Shown here: one piece after another, positions 25,756-31,526 of the stretch
Layout: the number at the start of each line of letters is the position of its first letter
How positions within the stretch are numbered: position 1 is the stretch's first letter
From: Amorphoplanes digitatis
GTDB lineage: Bacteria > Actinomycetota > Actinomycetes > Mycobacteriales > Micromonosporaceae
DNA length: 64,000 nt
NCBI RefSeq assembly: GCF_014205335.1
Contig: NZ_JACHNH010000001.1
Span: 5,512,501-5,576,500, forward strand
Direction of reading: 5' to 3'
Made by a program: the position numbers and the translations under genes
The notes under the pieces: generated by a model
What the model was told of the DNA's origin: nothing
What the model saw: only the letters and a program-made list of their open reading frames with translations
The model's database searches: none

Positions 25756-26097
25756 TCAGACGACGTACTGCTCGACCAGGCCGGCCAGGATGTCGCGGGT
25801 CCGGTGCAGGGAGCTGATCTGGTCCTCGACCCGGGCCAGCTCCGTGCGCAGCCGCTCGGCCAGCCAGGGCGTGCGGATCGCCTCCTCGGAGATGCACGGC
25901 AGCACGTCGTGGATGGTGCTGCTGGACAGGCCGGCGGCGAGCAGGGTCTGTATCAGCGTCACGCGCGCGACCGCCGACTCCGGATAGTGCCGCTGCCCGC
26001 CGGCGCTGCGCTCGCTCGCGAGCAGGCCCTGCTCCTCGTAGTAGCGCAACGATCGCGCGCTGGCGCCGGTCGCCGCCGTCAGGTCTCCGATGCGCAC
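25756..26097 (-). CDS. MerR-family transcriptional regulator
   Basis: A 113-residue regulator: VRIGDLTAATGASARSLRYYEEQGLL helix-turn-helix, the wing GGQRHYPESAVARV, then a dimerisation helix (AERLRTELARVEDQISSLHRTRDILAGLV). The single Cys in DVLPCISEE gives no metal-site pattern, so a small-molecule or redox signal is likelier. The GTG at 26097 has GAGGGAGA before it. It is divergent from an old yellow enzyme, with a MerR-type operator between them, so that gene is its probable target. Confidence 0.9.
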   Translation of the reverse strand: MRIGDLTAATGASARSLRYYEEQGLLASERSAGGQRHYPESAVARVTLIQTLLAAGLSSSTIHDVLPCISEEAIRTPWLAERLRTELARVEDQISSLHRTRDILAGLVEQYVV

Positions 26098-26120
26098 GGG
26101 TGTCTCCCTCGCCACAAAAC

Positions 26121-26150
26121 TTGCCCTTGACGTCAATGTCAGGTTTTAGC
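26121..26150 (+). promoter_or_regulatory. MerR-type promoter/operator for the ene-reductase gene
   Basis: Between the divergent genes the sequence TTGCCC, a 19-bp spacer and TTTAGC resembles the overlong spacer promoters used by MerR proteins. The spacer carries an imperfect dyad, CTTGAC then GTCAGG, separated by six bases. Position and dyad agree with autoregulated control by the adjacent MerR protein. Confidence 0.6.
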
Positions 26151-26158
26151 GTAGCGCC

Positions 26159-27226
26159 ATGACCACGACACTCACCACCGCGCTGGGCTCCCTCCTCACC
26201 CCGACCAACCTCGCCGGCCTGCCGCTGAGCAGCCGTTTCGCGATGGCGCCGATGACCCGGTTCCGCTCACCCGGCGGCGTGCCGACGCCCGAGGTCGCCG
26301 CCTACTACCGGCGCCGGGCCGAGCACGGCATCGGCCTGATCATCAGCGAGGGCGTGCTCGTCGGCCACCCCAGCGCCGGCCACGAGACCACCGTGCCGCG
26401 GATGACCGCCGGCGCGGCCGAGCACGGCTGGCTGCGGGTGACCGGCGAGGTGCACGCCGCCGGCGGCCGGATCGCCGCGCAGCTCTGGCACCTCGGCAGC
26501 GCGCGCGAACCGGTGGACGGGATCGCGGCCTGGACCCCTTCGGGCGTGCCCGGCGACAGCCACGCGATGACCCTCGCGGACATCGACACGCTGCTCGCCG
26601 CGTATGCCGACGCCGCCCGGGTGGCGGCCCGGGCCGGGTTCGACGCCGTGGAGATCCACGCCGCGCACGGCTACCTGCTCGACGAATTCCTCTGGTCGCA
26701 CACCAACCGCCGCACCGACCGCTTCGGCGGTTCACCCGCCGCGCGGGCCGCGTTCCCGGCGGAGGTCATCCGGGCGGTCCGCGCGGCCGTTCCGGCCGAG
26801 ATGCCGATCATCGTACGGTTCTCCCAGTTCAAGGAGCGGGACTACGCCGCCCGGATCGCCGGATCCCCCGCCGAGCTGGCGGTGCTGCTCGACGCCTTCA
26901 CCGCGGCCGGCGCCGACGTGCTGCACGCCTCGCAGCGCGACTTCGCCGCACCGGCGTTCACCGGCTCGCCGCGCAACCTGGCCGGCTGGGCGAAGCACCT
27001 CACCGGCCTGCCCTCCATCACCGTCGGCTCGATCGGGCTGACCCGCGACTTCCTCGGCTCCGGCGCGCTGCGCGGCCTGATCGAGCGGCTCGACGCCGGC
27101 GAGTTCGACCTGGTCGCACTCGGACGCATCCTGCTGCGTAACCCGGCGTGGGTGACCCTCGCGGCGGCCGGACGGCTCGACGAGATCCACGACTACCGCA
27201 AGTCCGACGAGGACACCTACCACTGA
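26159..27226 (+). CDS. Old yellow enzyme-like NADH:flavin oxidoreductase
   Basis: A 355-residue FMN ene-reductase. Motifs: RFAMAPMTRFRSPGGVP, IGLIISEGVLVGHPS, IAAQLWHLGS, FDAVEIHAAHGYLLDEFLWSHTNRRTDRFGGS with the H-x-x-H pair of the DCR/Bacillus-type branch, and LVALGRILLRNPAWV. It differs from the one at 15802-16884, which has H-x-x-N. Divergent from and probably regulated by the MerR gene, it is likely induced by an electrophilic or quinone-like compound, although the signal is not visible. Confidence 0.92.
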   Translation: MTTTLTTALGSLLTPTNLAGLPLSSRFAMAPMTRFRSPGGVPTPEVAAYYRRRAEHGIGLIISEGVLVGHPSAGHETTVPRMTAGAAEHGWLRVTGEVHAAGGRIAAQLWHLGSAREPVDGIAAWTPSGVPGDSHAMTLADIDTLLAAYADAARVAARAGFDAVEIHAAHGYLLDEFLWSHTNRRTDRFGGSPAARAAFPAEVIRAVRAAVPAEMPIIVRFSQFKERDYAARIAGSPAELAVLLDAFTAAGADVLHASQRDFAAPAFTGSPRNLAGWAKHLTGLPSITVGSIGLTRDFLGSGALRGLIERLDAGEFDLVALGRILLRNPAWVTLAAAGRLDEIHDYRKSDEDTYH

Positions 27227-27245
27227 GCGGTCTTCGACCCGGGGT

Positions 27246-28025
27246 CTACTTCGGGGCGCCCTGCGGGTTCCCCTGCCCGGTCGGCGCCGGGCTCCACCGT
27301 TCGCTGGTGGCGATCTCCCGCAGCTCGGCGCCGGTGAGTGCCGGCGCCGACCTGGTCGCGGGGCCGTCCTTGACCTCAACGGCGTTCCAGGCGGTGACGA
27401 CCACCCGCAGCCCGTCGGGGCCGAGGACGTCGACCTGCCGCCGGACGACCCCCGCCGGACTCGGCTCCTCGGCCGGACCGTCGATCGACACGATCCGGAC
27501 CCCGCCGGTCGAGGTCGCGGTGCACTCGGTGCCGTCAGGATCCGTCCTCTTCGCACAGTCGTAGCGGTCGAGCAGCTGCGCCGCGGAGGCCTTGCCCAAC
27601 TCGGTGAAGTGCGGCTGGACGTTGACCTCCACGGTGGTGCGGCCGGCCGGGTCGGTGATCACCAGGCCCGCGAAGCCGTCATCCGACTCGTGGTCCCTGG
27701 TCTTCGCGCCCGGCGGCAGCAGCGTACGCAGGGTCTCCAGCACCGTCGCCGGCGTACCGGGCGACGGCGCACCGGTGGACGGCGCCGGCGCCGCGGGTGC
27801 CACGCCGCCTTCCGGGTCCGGGCCCGCGGCCGGGCCGGGCCGTGCCGCCACCGCGACGACAAGCAGCACGCCGAGCGTGGCGGCACCGGCGACCCCGGCA
27901 CCCACCCGGCGCCGCCGCTGCATCGACCGGGCCCGGCCGAACACCTCCGCCGGTCCCGCCCCCGGGGGCGGCTCGTGGCTGGTCGCCTGCTCCAGCAGGC
28001 CCTTGAGATCGTGCACTCCGGTCAC
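27246..28025 (-). CDS. Membrane protein partner of SigE-type sigma factor
   Basis: A 259-residue single-pass protein: cytoplasmic N-terminus (VHDLKGLLEQATSHEPPP, then basic RSMQRRRRVG), one membrane segment (VAGAATLGVLLVVAVAA), a Pro/Ala-rich linker and an extracellular domain of about 160 residues with two cysteines (DRYDCAKRTDPDGTEC). Its GTG overlaps the sigma factor stop by four bases (GTGA). The arrangement is typical of anti-sigma or sigma-associated proteins, but no ZAS zinc motif is present. Confidence 0.75.
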   Translation of the reverse strand: MTGVHDLKGLLEQATSHEPPPGAGPAEVFGRARSMQRRRRVGAGVAGAATLGVLLVVAVAARPGPAAGPDPEGGVAPAAPAPSTGAPSPGTPATVLETLRTLLPPGAKTRDHESDDGFAGLVITDPAGRTTVEVNVQPHFTELGKASAAQLLDRYDCAKRTDPDGTECTATSTGGVRIVSIDGPAEEPSPAGVVRRQVDVLGPDGLRVVVTAWNAVEVKDGPATRSAPALTGAELREIATSERWSPAPTGQGNPQGAPK

Positions 28026-28537
28026 TTTCCGCCTCCATTCACTGACATCTCCGGCCGAATGCCGGCGAGTGAGCCACGCAGCGTCGCCAGGGCCTTGGCG
28101 CACTGGCTCTTGACCGTGCCGGCGGCGACGCCCAGCGCCTCCGCGGTCTCCTCGGTGCTCCGGTCCTCCCAGTAGCGCAGCACCACCGCCGCGCGCTGCC
28201 GGGGCGGCAGCGCGCGCAGGGCCGCGAGGACCGTCAGGGAGAGCGCCCGGTCGCCGTCGGCGGCCGGTTGCTCGTGCGCCTCCGCCAGCGGCCCCTCGCG
28301 CCGCCAGGGATGACGACGCCGGTGGTCGAGGTAGACCCGGGTCAGCACGGTCCGTGCGTACGCGTCGAGGTTGTCGATCGTGCGCCGCCGCGCCGCGACC
28401 ACCACCCGGGCCAGCGCGGTCTGCACCAGGTCCTCGGCCCGGTGCCAGTCACCGCAGAGCAGGTACGCGGTGCGCCGCAGGTGCAGGTATCTCGCCTCGA
28501 CGAACGACTGCAGTTCGGTCTCCAAGTCCGTAGCCAC
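28022..28537 (-). CDS. SigE-family ECF RNA polymerase sigma factor
   Basis: A 171-residue sigma factor of the actinobacterial SigE/ECF41-independent short type. Region 2: SFVEARYLHLRRTAYLLCGDWHRAEDLVQTALARV. Region 4: LPPRQRAAVVLRYWEDRSTEETAEALGVAAGTVKSQCAKAL. It is coupled to the membrane protein that follows, suggesting control by a membrane partner. Target promoters cannot be inferred. Confidence 0.93.
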   Translation of the reverse strand: MATDLETELQSFVEARYLHLRRTAYLLCGDWHRAEDLVQTALARVVVAARRRTIDNLDAYARTVLTRVYLDHRRRHPWRREGPLAEAHEQPAADGDRALSLTVLAALRALPPRQRAAVVLRYWEDRSTEETAEALGVAAGTVKSQCAKALATLRGSLAGIRPEMSVNGGGK

Positions 28538-28786
28538 GGACGCTCCCTCTGCCGGCTTGAGCTCTCACCCCTACTAGACCGGCCGCGCACCGGTCCGGTT
28601 GCCCGGCGAACCGCGGAATCTCGCGCCGATAAATAACTGGCGGGCATTCCGGGGTTTACGGCACAGTGATCCCAACGCCGACGGCGGGCCGGGAATCCGG
28701 CCCACAAAACCGTTGACGAATGAAGCGTCATCGGCCATCCTGGATGGCGATACCGCACCGAGAGTCCCGAGAGGAGTTGAACCGTC

Positions 28787-28921
28787 ATGGCGTGGCAGCC
28801 GAACTGCGCGATCGCCCAATCAAGGGCGACGTGGTGTGGCCTAGCCGCGCCCGTCGCGACGGTGAGACTTACCCTGCGAGGTTACGAAACCCTTCGTGAC
28901 CTGGAGCGTTGGAGCGGTTAG
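28787..28921 (+). CDS. Possible 44-residue small protein ahead of the tRNA array
   Basis: An ATG at 28787, 11 bases after GAGAGGAG, opens a 44-codon frame (begins MAWQPNCAIAQSRATWCG, ends DLERWSG) and closes 22 bp before a hairpin with a T-tract. A TTGACG about 75 bp upstream could be a -35 element. The product has two cysteines and three tryptophans and matches no family I know. It may instead be part of a leader RNA. Confidence 0.4.
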   Translation: MAWQPNCAIAQSRATWCGLAAPVATVRLTLRGYETLRDLERWSG

Positions 28922-28943
28922 CGCAGCTTTGTGTGCGCACACG

Positions 28944-28979
28944 CCGCCCTCCTCCGTACCGGGGAACGGGCGGTTTTTT
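28944..28979 (+). terminator. Rho-independent terminator upstream of the tRNA array
   Basis: CCGCCC at 28944-28949 pairs with GGGCGG at 28968-28973, followed directly by six T. It would end the transcript of the small ORF and isolate the tRNA array that starts 18 bp later. Confidence 0.75.
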
Positions 28980-28996
28980 CGTTCTTGAATTGTCTT

Positions 28997-29070
28997 ACGG
29001 GTGTAGCTCAACGGCTTAGAGCACCGGCCTCCAAATCCGAAGGTTGCAGGTTCGAATCCTGCCACCCGTG
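28997..29070 (+). tRNA. tRNA-Trp (anticodon CCA), outside the flanked array
   Basis: Acceptor stem ACGGGTG/CACCCGT, D stem GCTC/GAGC and T stem GCAGG/CCTGC are perfect. The anticodon loop is CTCCAAA with CCA. The anticodon stem CCGGC/TCCGA pairs at only three of five positions, which is poor for a functional tRNA. The 3' CCA is not encoded. Confidence 0.85.
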
Positions 29071-29107
29071 CGTGCCCTGAATTCGTTCAGTGGAATTGAT
29101 TTTTGTC

Positions 29108-29128
29108 AACTCAACAGTGGATGGCATG
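29108..29128 (+). repeat. Left flanking inverted repeat of the tRNA array
   Basis: The 21 bases at this position match the reverse complement of 30801-30821 with one mismatch (20 of 21). The pair encloses 17 tRNA genes in about 1.7 kb. Such repeats could be ends of a mobile unit or recombination sites. Confidence 0.8.
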
Positions 29129-29133
29129 TATAT

Positions 29134-29163
29134 CCGGCACCCATTCTTTGGATGGGTCGCCGG
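29134..29163. repeat. Hairpin between left repeat and first internal tRNA
   Basis: CCGGCACCCAT at 29134-29144 pairs with ATGGGT and GCCGG at 29152-29163 (one bulged C), with a 7-base loop. There is no T-tract. It may be an RNA processing site or the end of an element. Confidence 0.6.
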
Positions 29164-29208
29164 TGCCGGACCGGGGCGGACGGCTGACCGTCCGCTCCCC
29201 CGGCGCAC

Positions 29209-29282
29209 CGCCCGTGAGGCTGAGGTAGGTAGACCACCGGACTCTCGATCCGGAAGACCGGGTTCAACCCCCGGACGGGCGA
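29209..29282 (+). tRNA. tRNA-Glu (anticodon CTC)
   Basis: Acceptor CGCCCGT/ACGGGCG, anticodon stem CCGGA/TCCGG around CTCTCGA, and T stem CCGGG/CCCGG are perfect. Position 8 is G instead of U and the D stem GGCT/AGAC has a mismatch, so it departs from consensus. No encoded CCA. Confidence 0.85.
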
Positions 29283-29293
29283 CGCAACACCCT

Positions 29294-29365
29294 GTGGCTG
29301 TAGCACAACGGTCAGTGCGCCGCCTTGCCATGGCGGAGACCGGGGTTCGACTCCCCGTAGCCACT
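29294..29365 (+). tRNA. tRNA-Gly (anticodon GCC)
   Basis: Acceptor GTGGCTG/TAGCCAC (one G-T), D stem GCAC/GTGC, anticodon stem CCGCC/GGCGG with loop TTGCCAT, T stem CGGGG/CCCCG. Regular cloverleaf of 72 bases; CCA not encoded. Confidence 0.93.
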
Positions 29366-29486
29366 CATGTCCAGCACCACCGACGACGAGACAGAAAGGT
29401 GCACCAGCGCAAGGGTGACCCCGACAGCTCACCGCGCGCTGAGTGAGTCCGGGCCGCGGGCATCGCTACCCCCGCCGCCCGGACGA

Positions 29487-29557
29487 TGCGAGCTGGTGCA
29501 ACGGCAGCACACCCGGCTCTGACCCGGGCGATGGAGGTTCGAATCCTCCGCTCGCAG
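29487..29557 (+). tRNA. tRNA-Gln (anticodon CTG)
   Basis: Acceptor TGCGAGC/GCTCGCA, D stem GTGC/GCAC, anticodon stem CCCGG/CCGGG with loop CTCTGAC, T stem GGAGG/CCTCC. CCA not encoded. The 120 bases before it contain no clear gene. Confidence 0.92.
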
Positions 29558-29562
29558 CTCCC

Positions 29563-29635
29563 GCCCTCGTAGCCCAACGGCAGAGGCAACGGTCTGAGGG
29601 ACCGTACGGTGCGCGTTCGAATCGCGCCGAGGGCA
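29563..29635 (+). tRNA. Class I tRNA with Leu anticodon GAG
   Basis: Perfect acceptor GCCCTCG/CGAGGGC, anticodon stem ACGGT/ACCGT around CTGAGGG, and T stem GCGCG/CGCGC. The variable region is only five bases, while bacterial leucine tRNAs normally carry a long variable arm. The anticodon says leucine but the body does not, so charging is uncertain. Confidence 0.85.
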
Positions 29636-29657
29636 CGCAACAGGCGAAACAACCCAT

Positions 29658-29731
29658 GCCCGGGTAGCCCAACGGTAGGAGGCACCGCGCCCAGAACGCG
29701 GGCAGTGCAGGTTCGAATCCTGCTCCGGGTA
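29658..29731 (+). tRNA. Class I tRNA with Leu anticodon CAG and C33
   Basis: Anticodon stem CCGCG/CGCGG is perfect around CCCAGAA, so the anticodon is CAG, preceded by C instead of the near-universal U33. Acceptor GCCCGGG/TCCGGGT includes two G-T pairs; T stem GCAGG/CCTGC. The variable loop is short, again atypical for leucine. Confidence 0.75.
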
Positions 29732-29748
29732 CGCGACAGCACATTCGA

Positions 29749-29823
29749 GGGCTCGTAGCTCCAACTGGTAGAGCAGCGCTTTTGCACAGCGAAGGTTTGT
29801 CGGTTCGAATCCGACCGGGTCCA
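29749..29823 (+). tRNA. tRNA-Ala (anticodon TGC)
   Basis: Acceptor GGGCTCG/CGGGTCC carries the G3-U70 pair that defines alanine identity, supporting a functional tRNA. D stem GCTC/GAGC, anticodon loop TTTGCAC with a four-pair stem (one G-A mismatch), T stem GTCGG/CCGAC. Confidence 0.88.
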
Positions 29824-29826
29824 CTT

Positions 29827-29898
29827 GTCGACGTAGCTCAGTGGTAGAGCATCCGCCTGTCGAGCGGAGGGCCGCGGGTTCGATTCCCGTCGTCGGCG
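29827..29898 (+). tRNA. tRNA-Asp (anticodon GTC)
   Basis: Acceptor GTCGACG/CGTCGGC, D stem GCTC/GAGC, anticodon stem TCCGC/GCGGA with loop CTGTCGA, T stem GCGGG/CCCGT. Discriminator G, as expected for Asp. Only three bases separate it from tRNA-Ala. Confidence 0.92.
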
Positions 29899-29927
29899 CG
29901 CAAGGAGGGCACCGCCCTCCGCTTCGT

Positions 29928-30001
29928 CTCGCCGTGGCCCAGCTGGTAGGGGCGCCTCGCTGATAACGAGGAGGGCGCAGGTTCGAATCCTGCCGGCGAG
30001 A
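29928..30001 (+). tRNA. tRNA-Ile (anticodon GAT)
   Basis: Acceptor CTCGCCG/CGGCGAG, anticodon stem CCTCG/CGAGG with loop CTGATAA, T stem GCAGG/CCTGC, discriminator A. A GGAGGGC/GCCCTCC hairpin lies in the spacer just before it. Confidence 0.93.
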
Positions 30002-30005
30002 CCAG

Positions 30006-30078
30006 GCCTCCATAGCTCAGCGGATAGAGCACCGGATTACGGATCCGGGTGTCCGAGGTTCGAATCCTCGTGGAGGCA
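30006..30078 (+). tRNA. tRNA-Arg (anticodon ACG)
   Basis: Acceptor GCCTCCA/TGGAGGC, D stem GCTC/GAGC, anticodon stem CCGGA/TCCGG with loop TTACGGA, T stem CGAGG/CCTCG. A34 would need deamination to inosine. Four bases separate it from tRNA-Ile. Confidence 0.93.
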
Positions 30079-30097
30079 CGCACGACCGTCGACACCA

Positions 30098-30172
30098 CGG
30101 GTCATGGCGCAGCTTGGTCAGCGCGCTCGCTTTGGAAGCGAGAGGACGTCGGTTCGAATCCGACTGGCCCGA
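30098..30172 (+). tRNA. tRNA-Pro (anticodon TGG)
   Basis: Acceptor CGGGTCA/TGGCCCG with the C1-G72 pair typical of proline, D stem GCGC/GCGC, anticodon stem CTCGC/GCGAG with loop TTTGGAA, T stem GTCGG/CCGAC. Confidence 0.92.
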
Positions 30173-30180
30173 CGCACCTT

Positions 30181-30270
30181 GGAGGAGCCAGCCGACAGTT
30201 GGCGCCGGCCACCGTCTCGAAAACGGTTGGGGCTTCGCCGCCCGTGGCGGTTCGACCCCGCCCTCCTCCG
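30181..30270 (+). tRNA. tRNA-Ser (anticodon CGA)
   Basis: A class II tRNA: acceptor GGAGGAG/CTCCTCC, anticodon stem ACCGT/ACGGT with loop CTCGAAA, a long variable arm (GGGGCTTCGCC region), T stem GGCGG/CCGCC, discriminator G. It is directly followed by CCA, the only clear encoded CCA in the array. Confidence 0.92.
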
Positions 30271-30274
30271 CCAC

Positions 30275-30349
30275 GCGCCGTTAGCTCAGCCCGGTCAGAG
30301 CAGGGGCCTCTTAAGCCTCGGGTCCACAGTTCGAATCTGTGACGGCGCA
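30275..30349 (+). tRNA. tRNA-Lys (anticodon CTT)
   Basis: Acceptor GCGCCGT/ACGGCGC, D stem GCTC/GAGC, anticodon stem GGGGC/GCCTC with loop CTCTTAA, T stem CACAG/CTGTG. One base follows the CCA of tRNA-Ser. Confidence 0.92.
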
Positions 30350-30371
30350 CTGCGGGGTCTCCCCCGCACCC

Positions 30372-30444
30372 GTTCCGGTAGCTCAGTTGGTAGAGCGCCG
30401 CCTCGACACGACGGAGGGCCCTGGTTCGAGTCCAGGCCGGAACA
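30372..30444 (+). tRNA. tRNA-Val-like (anticodon GAC, C33)
   Basis: Acceptor GTTCCGG/CCGGAAC, D stem GCTC/GAGC and T stem CCTGG/CCAGG are perfect. The anticodon stem CCGCC/GACGG has a C-A mismatch and the loop TCGACAC puts C at position 33. It looks like a normal GAC tRNA-Val altered in its anticodon arm. Confidence 0.75.
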
Positions 30445-30458
30445 CGCGGCAGCAGCTT

Positions 30459-30532
30459 GGCGCGGTGGACGAACAGGTAGAGTCGCCCGGCTTTCACCCG
30501 GGAATGTGCGGGTTCGAGTCCCGTCCGCGCTG
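30459..30532 (+). tRNA. tRNA-Glu (anticodon TTC)
   Basis: Acceptor GGCGCGG/CCGCGCT (one G-T), short D stem GAC/GTC, anticodon stem CCCGG/CCGGG with loop CTTTCAC, T stem GCGGG/CCCGT. This is the second Glu isoacceptor of the array. Confidence 0.9.
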
Positions 30533-30546
30533 CTTAAGGCCTACAT

Positions 30547-30628
30547 GCGGGCGCGCCGACGTCGGAGAGTCGGATCTGGCTGTAAACCAGGTGCTCACGC
30601 TGAGGGGGTTCGAATCCCTCCGCCCGCA
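30547..30628 (+). tRNA. tRNA-Tyr (anticodon GTA)
   Basis: Class II as expected for bacterial tyrosine: acceptor GCGGGCG/CGCCCGC, D stem CCGA/TCGG, anticodon stem TCTGG/CCAGG with loop CTGTAAA, a 12-base variable region, T stem GGGGG/CCCTC with one G-T pair. Confidence 0.88.
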
Positions 30629-30640
30629 CGCATCGGAAAT

Positions 30641-30714
30641 GCCTCCGTAGCTCAGCAGGACAGAGCGCGACGTTCCGAACGTCGAGGTCGCCGGTTCGAG
30701 TCCGGCCGGGGGCA
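30641..30714 (+). tRNA. tRNA-Arg (anticodon CCG)
   Basis: Acceptor GCCTCCG/CGGGGGC (one G-T), D stem GCTC/GAGC, anticodon stem CGACG/CGTCG with loop TTCCGAA, T stem GCCGG/CCGGC. Regular cloverleaf. Confidence 0.93.
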
Positions 30715-30718
30715 CGAC

Positions 30719-30796
30719 GGCCTCGTGGCGTTCCCGGCGGAGCGCCCCGCCTGCAAAGCGGGTGACCCAGTTCCGGTTCGACTCCGGGCGAGGCCT
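30719..30796 (+). tRNA. tRNA-Cys (anticodon GCA)
   Basis: Acceptor GGCCTCG/CGAGGCC with U73 discriminator as required for cysteine, anticodon stem CCCGC/GCGGG with loop CTGCAAA, T stem TCCGG/CCGGG. The D arm is weak and the variable region is longer than usual (about nine bases). It is the last gene of the array. Confidence 0.85.
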
Positions 30797-30800
30797 CGAC

Positions 30801-30821
30801 CATGCCATCCACCGTTGAGTT
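30801..30821 (-). repeat. Right flanking inverted repeat of the tRNA array
   Basis: Reverse complement of the repeat at 29108-29128 with one mismatch in 21. It lies four bases after tRNA-Cys and four before the stop codon of the FMN reductase gene. Confidence 0.8.
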
Positions 30822-30825
30822 CCAC

Positions 30826-31425
30826 TCACGCCCCGCCCGGGTAAGGCGCGGCGTTGCGGGCAACACGCAGCGCCTGCGCCCACCACGAGAGCTGTTCCAG
30901 CAGCGTCTTCGCGTAGCCGTCCGCCGCGGCGTCGAGCGGTGCGCCGTCCTGCCAGGCGTTGAAGTAGTTGGGAAAGGCCAGCCCGTCCCGAATGGTCACC
31001 GCGTGCAGTTCGGTGAGCACGTTCTCCAGGTGCAGGACCGCGTGCCGGCCGCCGGCCGCGCCGCCGTAGCTGACGAACGCCGCCGGCTTGGCGGTCCACT
31101 GGGTGAAATGCCAGTCGATGAGCGCCTTCAGCGATGCCGGATAGCTGTGGTTGTACTCCGGCGTGACGATGAGGAACGCGTCGGCCTCCGCCAGCCTCCG
31201 CGTGACGTCCTTCATGCCCTCGGGACGGGGATAGTCGTCACCGGCGAACTTCGGCGGCGCGGCCGGCAGCGCCAACGGAATGTCCACACCGGCCAGATCG
31301 ATGACGTCGACATCGAAACCGCCGTGCGCCCGGGCCCGGTCCGCCACCCAGGCGGCGACGACCGGCCCGAACCGGCCCTCGCGGACGCTGCCGATGATTA
31401 CCACGAGTCTGCTCTTGTCAGTCAT
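30826..31425 (-). CDS. NADPH-dependent FMN reductase family protein
   Basis: A 199-residue flavodoxin-like enzyme. Motifs: LVVIIGSVREGRFGPVVAAWV (phosphate-binding loop), LIVTPEYNHSYPASLKALIDW, the signature PxYN/HxSxPAxLKNAID of this family, and FVSYGGAAGGRHAV. It should reduce FMN, quinones or azo compounds with NADPH. The ATG at 31425 is used; the longer reading has no conserved features. It is divergent from an XRE regulator that may control it. Confidence 0.9.
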   Translation of the reverse strand: MTDKSRLVVIIGSVREGRFGPVVAAWVADRARAHGGFDVDVIDLAGVDIPLALPAAPPKFAGDDYPRPEGMKDVTRRLAEADAFLIVTPEYNHSYPASLKALIDWHFTQWTAKPAAFVSYGGAAGGRHAVLHLENVLTELHAVTIRDGLAFPNYFNAWQDGAPLDAAADGYAKTLLEQLSWWAQALRVARNAAPYPGGA

Positions 31426-31526
31426 GCCGTAGACGATCTGCCGTTCCGGGCCCGTCAACCAGGCCGGGCGCAGGCTGGCCCCCACAGGGCCACCCTGAGC
31501 AGCGCGGCGGGCCGTAGGCTCGCGAC

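Noticed and set aside
30459..30532. Reading this tRNA as a pseudogene because of its weak D arm
   Set aside because: Acceptor, anticodon and T stems are well paired with a normal TTC loop, so it is kept as tRNA-Glu.
28841..30866. Many short frames antisense to the tRNA genes with recurring GFEPA-like words
   Set aside because: They are translations of the conserved T-arm (TTCGAATCC) on the opposite strand, a known annotation artefact.
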